Origin: an uncultured Clostridia bacterium
Lineage (GTDB): Bacteria > Bacillota > Clostridia > Oscillospirales > Acutalibacteraceae
Length of the DNA: 11,156 nucleotides
Assembly (NCBI GenBank): GCA_937895645.1
Contig: CALBKQ010000216.1
Location: 1 to 11,156, forward strand
Reading direction: 5' to 3'
Shown: piece after piece, positions 7,428 through 11,156 of the stretch
How positions within the stretch are numbered: the stretch's first letter is position 1
How the letters are laid out: each line of letters starts with the position of its first letter
Translations under genes and position numbers: made by a program
The notes under the pieces: generated by a model
Told to the model about the DNA's origin: nothing
The model's database searches: none
What the model saw: the letters and a program-made list of their open reading frames with translations, nothing else

Positions 7428-7835
7428 TTACCAATCAATATCTGTTGAATAGTCGATTGCAGCACTTGATGTTGTTTCAGTAATCTTAAACTTTTCAAGT
7501 GGCATAACAACAATTCTTCGACCACTACCGATTATTGCAACTTCCTTTTTGAGTTCAGCATGTTGAACATGACGAGCATCAATAGTTGCTCTGCCCTGAT
7601 TATCAATAGTTGTATCACATACATTACTGAAGAACGCCATCTGTTCTTCAAGGTTGCGATGTTTTTGTCTGTATTGCTCTGCAATCACATTAAAATCTTC
7701 TTCAGGATAAATGAACAGCGAAGCACCAGGACCTGGCAGAATATAAAGTCTTTCGCCAAGCTGGTCACGGAAACGAGCAGGAATAAACAAACGGTTTTTA
7801 GCGTCAAGATTATGATAATAGTTACTTACAAACAC
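7428..7835 (-). CDS. mraZ: Transcriptional regulator MraZ
   Basis: DNA-binding regulator of the dcw operon, usually its first gene and an autorepressor. A longer frame begins with a GTG at 7845-7847, but that codon overlaps the AAGGAG site (7847-7852) and cannot be used. The GTG at 7833-7835 lies 11 bases from the site and gives the family-type start MFVSNYYHNLDAKNRLFIPA, 135 residues in all. Two AbrB-like swapped-hairpin half-domains are visible: residues 1 to about 47 (YHNLDAKNRLFIPARFRDQL), and about 72-118 (TTIDNQGRATIDARHV, then IIGSGRRIVVMPLEKF). The extra Ser/Thr-rich tail ends in DIDW. First gene after the promoter at 7923-7951 and just before rsmH, the conserved order. Confidence 0.95.
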   Translation of the reverse strand: MFVSNYYHNLDAKNRLFIPARFRDQLGERLYILPGPGASLFIYPEEDFNVIAEQYRQKHRNLEEQMAFFSNVCDTTIDNQGRATIDARHVQHAELKKEVAIIGSGRRIVVMPLEKFKITETTSSAAIDYSTDIDW

Positions 7836-7846
7836 GACTTTGTTCA

Positions 7847-7852
7847 CTCCTT
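7847..7852 (-). promoter_or_regulatory. mraZ: Ribosome binding site that sets the mraZ start
   Basis: AAGGAG on the minus strand. It overlaps the first GTG of the longer frame, so the next in-frame GTG (7833-7835), 11 bases away, is the only one of the two that a ribosome bound here could reach. Confidence 0.7.
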
Positions 7853-7896
7853 TTTAGTTATTTTTTGTCTAATTATCCTTTTTAGTGTAATTTGGG

Positions 7897-7919
7897 TGCA
7901 TTTCTCCCCCACCAATGCA
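7897..7919 (-). promoter_or_regulatory. Candidate MraZ box in the mraZ leader
   Basis: Just downstream of the -10 element the minus strand reads GGTGGGGGAG (7904-7913), matching the GTGGG-type core that MraZ proteins recognise as repeats with about 10-base spacing. Only one clear core is present; the position ten bases on is degenerate. The core is flanked by inverted hexamers TGCATT (7897-7902) and AATGCA (7914-7919). Location near +1 would suit autorepression. Inferred from the known family, not tested. Confidence 0.45.
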
Positions 7920-7922
7920 TTT

Positions 7923-7951
7923 ATTATACAATAAGAACACAAAAAAATCAA
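7923..7951 (-). promoter_or_regulatory. Promoter of the dcw operon (mraZ)
   Basis: Minus strand: -35 TTGATT (7946-7951), 17-base spacer, -10 TATAAT (7923-7928), close to the vegetative sigma-A consensus (4/6 and 6/6). Transcription should start near 7916, about 80 bases before the mraZ start. It is separated from the upstream ppa gene by that gene's terminator, so it should be the main start of the mraZ-rsmH-ftsL-ftsI-murE-murF unit. Confidence 0.8.
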
Positions 7952-8034
7952 TAAAAACATAAAAATATTTTTGTGCATTTTTCTACAATTTTTTTAAGTT
8001 TATTTTGTGTGTTTTGCACAATGCCAAAAAGCAT

Positions 8035-8069
8035 AAAAAATCCACCCTATTCCCTTTGGAATAAGGTGG
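8035..8069 (-). terminator. Rho-independent terminator of pncB-ppa
   Basis: On the minus strand a 12-bp stem, CCACCTTATTCC and GGAATAGGGTGG (one G-U pair), closes on an AAAG loop and is followed by six T. It lies 24 bases after the ppa stop codon. The plus strand has no T-tract after the stem, so it works in one direction. It separates the NAD/pyrophosphate operon from the dcw promoter. Confidence 0.9.
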
Positions 8070-8093
8070 TTTGAGTAAGTTTATTTAGTTTTA

Positions 8094-8621
8094 TTAACCA
8101 AACTTCTTCTTATAGCCTTCAATAGCATCATCGATAATATCGATTGCTGCGAGAACGCCTTTTGCTTCGTCTATTGCAGTATCTTTATTCTCAAGCATTT
8201 TATAAACTTTGAAGAAATGAATCATTTCGTCAAAAATATGTTTTGGAAGTTGGCTGATGTCTTTATACTCATTATAAGTTGGGTCGCCAAATGGGATTGC
8301 AATAATCTTATCGTCAGCGTGGCCACCATCAACCATAGAAATTACGCCGATTGGGTAGCAACGGACAAGTGCCATTGGTTCAATCTGTTCTGAACAAAGT
8401 ACAAGTACATCAAGAGGGTCATTATCGTCTGCAAAAGTTTTTGGAATAAAGCCATAGTTTGCAGGATAGTGAGTTGATGTATGAAGAACACGGTCAAGTT
8501 TGAGAAGACCTGTTTCTTTATCAAGCTCATATTTCATTTTACTGCCCTTTGAAATTTCAATAACTGCTTCAAAGTCTTTTCTTGTAATTCTGCTACTGTC
8601 AATATCGTGCCAGATATTCAT
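8094..8621 (-). CDS. ppa: Inorganic pyrophosphatase, family I
   Basis: Soluble Mg-dependent enzyme that hydrolyses pyrophosphate to two phosphates, pulling biosynthetic reactions forward. The 175-residue length is right for bacterial family I enzymes. Visible features: the substrate-binding lysine region KMKYELDKETGLLKLDR (28-44), HYPANYGFIP (51-60), the family signature DNDPLD (66-71) with metal-binding aspartates, the ADDK motif (102-105) and YKMLENK (140-146). The ATG overlaps the pncB stop as TAATG, and its AAAGGAG site is within the last codons of pncB, so translation is coupled. PncB releases pyrophosphate, so the pair would drive nicotinate salvage. Many Clostridia instead use family II enzymes or membrane pyrophosphatases; others may exist elsewhere in this genome. 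Confidence 0.96.
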   Translation of the reverse strand: MNIWHDIDSSRITRKDFEAVIEISKGSKMKYELDKETGLLKLDRVLHTSTHYPANYGFIPKTFADDNDPLDVLVLCSEQIEPMALVRCYPIGVISMVDGGHADDKIIAIPFGDPTYNEYKDISQLPKHIFDEMIHFFKVYKMLENKDTAIDEAKGVLAAIDIIDDAIEGYKKKFG

Positions 8622-10078
8622 TATTTCTTTACTCCTTTATGTTCTTCTATAAGTTCTTTACGAACTCTCCAAAGTTCTTCTGATAAATCCACATAATAAG
8701 TGTGTGGATTTTCAAATCGTTTAACTTCTTCCCAAAGATTATCTATCTGTTCTGAACAATAATCACGAATTTCGTCAACTGATGGCTCAGTATAAACACA
8801 CTCACCTGCTTTGAATACGGGAACAAGCATTTTTCGTGCTACAAAATTTTCAACCTCTTTGCGTTTCCATGTAAAGTCAGGGTCAAAAAGTGTATATGGT
8901 TTACTATCGTCAATCTTTTCATTTTCAAGTGTAAGCACATCTGCTATTGCTTTGCCTGTATCACAATCAAACAATCTGTAAAGCATTTTTGAATGAGGTG
9001 TTGTGATTTTGCTTACATTCTCTGAAAGATTGATTTTAGGAATTATTTCACCATTTTTCTCAACTGCACTGAGTTTATAAACGCCACTGAAAATTGGTGA
9101 TGATGCAGAATTGATAAGTCTTTCACCTACTACAAAGCAGTCAACCTTTGCGCCCTGTAAAATCATATCATTAATGATATGCTCGTCAAGTGAATTTGAA
9201 GCAGTAATGTTACGATCTGGATAACCCGCCTCGTCAAGCATTTTTCGTGCCTTTTTAGAAAGATATGTTATATCACCCGAGTCAATACGAATACTAACGG
9301 GACGCTTACCCATAGGTTTTAGCACATCGTCAAAGGCTTTAATTGCATTGGGCACTCCTGAACGGATTGTATCATAAGTATCAACCACAAGTGAGCAATC
9401 GTCTGGATATTGTCTTGCATATTCACAAAAAGCGTCGTACTCACTATCAAACATCTGCACCCAGCTGTGAATCATAGCGTTCATTGTAGGTATTCCAAAT
9501 TCCTTGCCCTGAACAACGCCTGATGTACCAATACAACCACCAATATATGCAGCACGAGAGCCATAGAACGCAGAGTCATAACCTATTGCACGACGAGTAC
9601 CAAACTCGGCAACTGCAGTACCTTTAGCAGCACGAACAAGTCTGTTCGCCTTTGTTGCAATAAGGGATTGGTGATTCATACATACAAGCAACAAGGTTTC
9701 AATAAGTTGTGCTTGTAAAATTGGGCCACGAACTTTGATTACAGGCTCATTAGGGAATACGGGAGTACCCTCAGGAACTGCCCATATATCACACTCAAAC
9801 TTAAAGTTACGAAGATAATCAACAAATCCGTCACAAAGGCCGATTGATGAAAGATATTCTAAATCAGACTCAGAAAACTTAATATTTTTAATAAGTTCAA
9901 CAATTCGTGAAAGTCCTGAAAAAATTGCAAATCCGCCATTATCAGGAACTTTTCTGAAAAACAAATCAAAATATGCAATTTCATCTGCTTTGCCACTCAT
10001 ATAAAGACCGTTCGCCATTGTAAGCTCATATAATTCGGTCATTAAAAAACAGTTTTTATCAAGAGAAAGATGTGCCAT
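8621..10078 (-). CDS. pncB: Nicotinate phosphoribosyltransferase
   Basis: Cytoplasmic enzyme of NAD salvage that joins nicotinate and PRPP to nicotinate mononucleotide plus pyrophosphate, with ATP hydrolysis. The 485-residue length suits the long Gram-positive form. Motifs: the N-terminal LMTELYELTMANGLY (12-26), FRKVPDNGGFAIFSGL (41-56), FGTRRAIGYDSAFYGSRAAY (159-178), IGTSGVVQGKEFGIP (183-197), HSWV with His204 as the expected phosphorylated histidine, DTYDT (233-237), RIDSGD (264-269) and GVYKLSA (332-338). One variation is FVVGERL (315-321), where many family members have a GVGT motif. The ATG has a GGAG site 7 bases upstream. First gene of a two-gene operon with ppa, divergent from the nitroreductase across 126 bases. 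The C-terminal region (about 400-485) is the extra domain of the long form. Confidence 0.95.
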   Translation of the reverse strand: MAHLSLDKNCFLMTELYELTMANGLYMSGKADEIAYFDLFFRKVPDNGGFAIFSGLSRIVELIKNIKFSESDLEYLSSIGLCDGFVDYLRNFKFECDIWAVPEGTPVFPNEPVIKVRGPILQAQLIETLLLVCMNHQSLIATKANRLVRAAKGTAVAEFGTRRAIGYDSAFYGSRAAYIGGCIGTSGVVQGKEFGIPTMNAMIHSWVQMFDSEYDAFCEYARQYPDDCSLVVDTYDTIRSGVPNAIKAFDDVLKPMGKRPVSIRIDSGDITYLSKKARKMLDEAGYPDRNITASNSLDEHIINDMILQGAKVDCFVVGERLINSASSPIFSGVYKLSAVEKNGEIIPKINLSENVSKITTPHSKMLYRLFDCDTGKAIADVLTLENEKIDDSKPYTLFDPDFTWKRKEVENFVARKMLVPVFKAGECVYTEPSVDEIRDYCSEQIDNLWEEVKRFENPHTYYVDLSEELWRVRKELIEEHKGVKK

Positions 10079-10107
10079 ATAATCACTCCAACTATATATA
10101 CGATATT

Positions 10108-10136
10108 ATTTTAACAAACAAATTCACAAAAGTCTA
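10108..10136 (-). promoter_or_regulatory. Possible pncB-ppa promoter
   Basis: Minus strand: TAGACT (10131-10136, four of six -35 bases), 17-base spacer, TAAAAT (10108-10113, five of six -10 bases), 29 bases before the pncB ATG. An alternative pair (TTGTTT and TATATA) lies a few bases closer to the gene. The region is AT-rich, so chance matches are easy. Confidence 0.4.
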
Positions 10137-10141
10137 TAACA

Positions 10142-10158
10142 AATTGTTGAATACAATT
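10142..10158. promoter_or_regulatory. Possible operator over the nitroreductase -35 box
   Basis: A perfect inverted repeat, AATGTT-free arms AATTGT and ACAATT separated by TGAAT, lies over the plus-strand -35 hexamer (10147-10152). The position suits a repressor that blocks the nitroreductase promoter, and it could also affect divergent pncB transcription. Arms are only 6 bp in AT-rich DNA, so it may be chance. Confidence 0.3.
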
Positions 10159-10175
10159 ATTTTTTGGTATATAAT
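10147..10175 (+). promoter_or_regulatory. Promoter of the nitroreductase gene
   Basis: Plus strand: -35 TTGAAT (10147-10152), 17-base spacer, -10 TATAAT (10170-10175), a near-consensus sigma-A promoter 29 bases before the ATG. The GGAG ribosome site at 10193-10196 is 8 bases from the start codon. Confidence 0.7.
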
Positions 10176-10204
10176 TATTATAATTTAATTTAGGAGCAAT
10201 TATT

Positions 10205-10732
10205 ATGTTTAGTGAACTTATTTTGAAAAGAGAAAGTTGCAGAAATTATAACGGTGAGCCTGTAAGCACAGATTTACTCTTAAAATGTGTTGACGCGGCA
10301 CGTCTTTCGCCTTCTGCTTGTAACTCACAGCCTTGGAAATACTATATTGTAAATGGTGGAGAAAATGCAGAAAAGATAAGAAATTGCATTCAGCCAAACG
10401 GGGCTAACAAATTTGTTGAGCATTGTCCTGCATTTGCTATTGTTACAGAAAGACCTGCCACACTTAAGCCATTTGTTGAGGCAGCTGTTAAAAACAAACA
10501 GAAATGGGCTGAAAATGATATTGGACTTTCAGTTTCTCACTACTGCTTACAAGCTGCAGATTTAGGACTTGGCACTTGCATTATCGGTATGGTTGAAGAA
10601 GAAAAAGTCTGTGAATATTTTGGCATTGAAGATAAAATAAGACTTGTTATCGCAACAGGATATTCAGCAGATGAAAAGCCAAGAAACAAGGTAAGAAAAG
10701 CATTAGAAGATGTTTGCGAAGTAATTGAATAA
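10205..10732 (+). CDS. Nitroreductase family protein (FMN-dependent)
   Basis: Small flavin oxidoreductase, expected to use FMN and NAD(P)H; the natural substrate cannot be told from sequence. The 175-residue length fits the short single-domain nitroreductase-like proteins of Clostridia. Visible features: the N-terminal FMN-binding segment KRESCRNY (8-15), SPSACNSQPWKYYIV (35-49), a central helix and hinge DIGLSVSHYCLQAADLGLGT (105-124) followed by CIIGM, and the end motif IATGYSADEKPRNKVRKALE (149-168). No ferredoxin domain is fused. Own promoter and ribosome site; transcribed away from pncB and ending in the hairpin at 10764-10787. The NAD-salvage neighbour gives only a loose link through NAD(P)H use. 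Confidence 0.9.
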   Translation: MFSELILKRESCRNYNGEPVSTDLLLKCVDAARLSPSACNSQPWKYYIVNGGENAEKIRNCIQPNGANKFVEHCPAFAIVTERPATLKPFVEAAVKNKQKWAENDIGLSVSHYCLQAADLGLGTCIIGMVEEEKVCEYFGIEDKIRLVIATGYSADEKPRNKVRKALEDVCEVIE

Positions 10733-10744
10733 GCACAGAATTCC

Positions 10745-10758
10745 GAATGCAGAATGCA
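10745..10758. repeat. Tandem 7-base repeat GAATGCA x2
   Basis: GAATGCA occurs twice back to back, directly after the nitroreductase gene and before the shared terminator. A GAATTCCGAATGC context surrounds it. Too short to type; it may be the edge of an interspersed repeat, which only a genome-wide count could show. Confidence 0.4.
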
Positions 10759-10763
10759 AAATT

Positions 10764-10790
10764 AACGGCGAGGGTTTCCTCGCCGTTTTT
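10764..10790 (+). terminator. Shared intrinsic terminator between convergent genes
   Basis: A perfect 10-bp stem, AACGGCGAGG and CCTCGCCGTT, closes on GTTT. On the plus strand it runs into TTTTT, ending the nitroreductase transcript. On the minus strand the stem is followed by AATTTT, a weaker T-tract, so it may also end the converging gene, whose stop codon lies only 5 bases beyond the stem. Confidence 0.88.
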
Positions 10791-10791
10791 G

Positions 10792-11156
10792 TTAGTTATA
10801 CTGCCATTTAATCTTTGCTTTTTCTGCCCATTTCTTTGCACTCATCAATGAATATCTTTTTTGTTTAGGAAGAACTTCAAGTAATGCATTATATACTTCT
10901 TCACTATAGTGCATCTTTATAAATCCTGGTCTGTATTTCATTGCAGCAATTCGGTCAAGTGAAGTAGATTTAAATCTTGGTGGCTGACCATAACAAATAT
11001 ACAACCACCAAACATTCCCATTTCTTGCCCAACTGTAATCAATGCCTAAATTACATTTTTCATATTCAATTTCATAGGTCTGACTTGGTAAAATGCTTTT
11101 ACATACAATTTTATCCTTATAAATTTCAACTCTTCTCATGCAATAAGGCAAAGTGA
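10792..11156 (-). CDS. Uncharacterised protein, 5' end beyond the window
   Basis: The frame stays open to the right edge, and neither the TTG (11149-11151) nor the ATG (11137-11139) has a ribosome binding site, so the true start is probably outside. About 121 codons are visible. The C-terminal part looks like a small soluble beta-rich protein with EIEYEKCNLGIDYSWARNGN, the aromatic stretch VWWLYICYG, then PGFIKMHYSEEVYNALLEVL and a basic tail KKWAEKAKIKWQYN. No membrane segment, signal peptide or known catalytic motif is seen. The fold cannot be assigned by eye; a PH-like small domain is a guess. It converges on the nitroreductase and shares its terminator. Codon character matches the neighbours, with no sign of transfer. 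Confidence 0.7.
   Translation of the reverse strand, partial: TLPYCMRRVEIYKDKIVCKSILPSQTYEIEYEKCNLGIDYSWARNGNVWWLYICYGQPPRFKSTSLDRIAAMKYRPGFIKMHYSEEVYNALLEVLPKQKRYSLMSAKKWAEKAKIKWQYN

Noticed and set aside
7560..7934. Plus-strand frame over mraZ and its promoter
   Set aside because: Runs antisense through mraZ and the sigma-A promoter; no ribosome site and no recognisable domain.
8342..8530. Minus-strand frame in another phase inside ppa
   Set aside because: Out-of-frame shadow of the pyrophosphatase gene.
10647..10841. Minus-strand frame across the nitroreductase end and the terminator
   Set aside because: Crosses a strong hairpin terminator and overlaps two better supported genes.
1..11156. 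CRISPR arrays, tRNA or rRNA genes, insertion sequences, defence or toxin genes
   Set aside because: No spaced repeats, RNA gene-like sequence, transposase motifs or defence domains were found on either strand.

Overview
The window looks like a low-GC Clostridia chromosome, most likely from the Ruminococcaceae/Oscillospiraceae. The signs are AT-rich intergenic DNA, strong GGAG-type ribosome binding sites, a Firmicutes-type division and cell wall (dcw) cluster, PASTA domains on the class B penicillin-binding protein, and a MurE of the meso-diaminopimelate type. This placement is an inference from protein character, not from a search.

Right to left on the minus strand: a small uncharacterised gene that runs off the right edge (10792-11156). 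It converges on a plus-strand nitroreductase (10205-10732), and the two share a hairpin terminator. Divergent from the nitroreductase is a two-gene minus-strand operon, pncB (nicotinate phosphoribosyltransferase) and ppa (inorganic pyrophosphatase). These overlap at TAATG and end in a strong terminator at 8035-8069. The pyrophosphate released by PncB is the substrate of Ppa, so the pairing makes metabolic sense.

After that terminator a clear promoter (TTGATT-17-TATAAT, 7923-7951) starts the dcw operon: mraZ, rsmH, an FtsL-like divisome protein, ftsI-type PBP with two PASTA domains, murE, murF. These genes supply the operon regulator, a 16S rRNA methyltransferase, septal peptidoglycan synthesis proteins, and the two ligases that add meso-DAP and D-Ala-D-Ala to the UDP-MurNAc peptide. 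Start codons of mraZ, ftsL and ftsI were moved inward to fit the ribosome binding sites and family starts.

The left 800 bases are odd. The gene after murF should be mraY, and it does begin as mraY. Within about 105 codons, in frame, it becomes the C-terminal part of the phosphate permease PstA. The next gene starts like PstB, has a Walker A motif unlike PstB's, and then resembles a shikimate-kinase-type P-loop protein up to the window edge. This mosaic is either a real string of recombinations at short shared motifs or, more likely, an assembly chimera near a contig end. It is the main item to check. No CRISPR array, tRNA, rRNA, transposase or defence system was seen.
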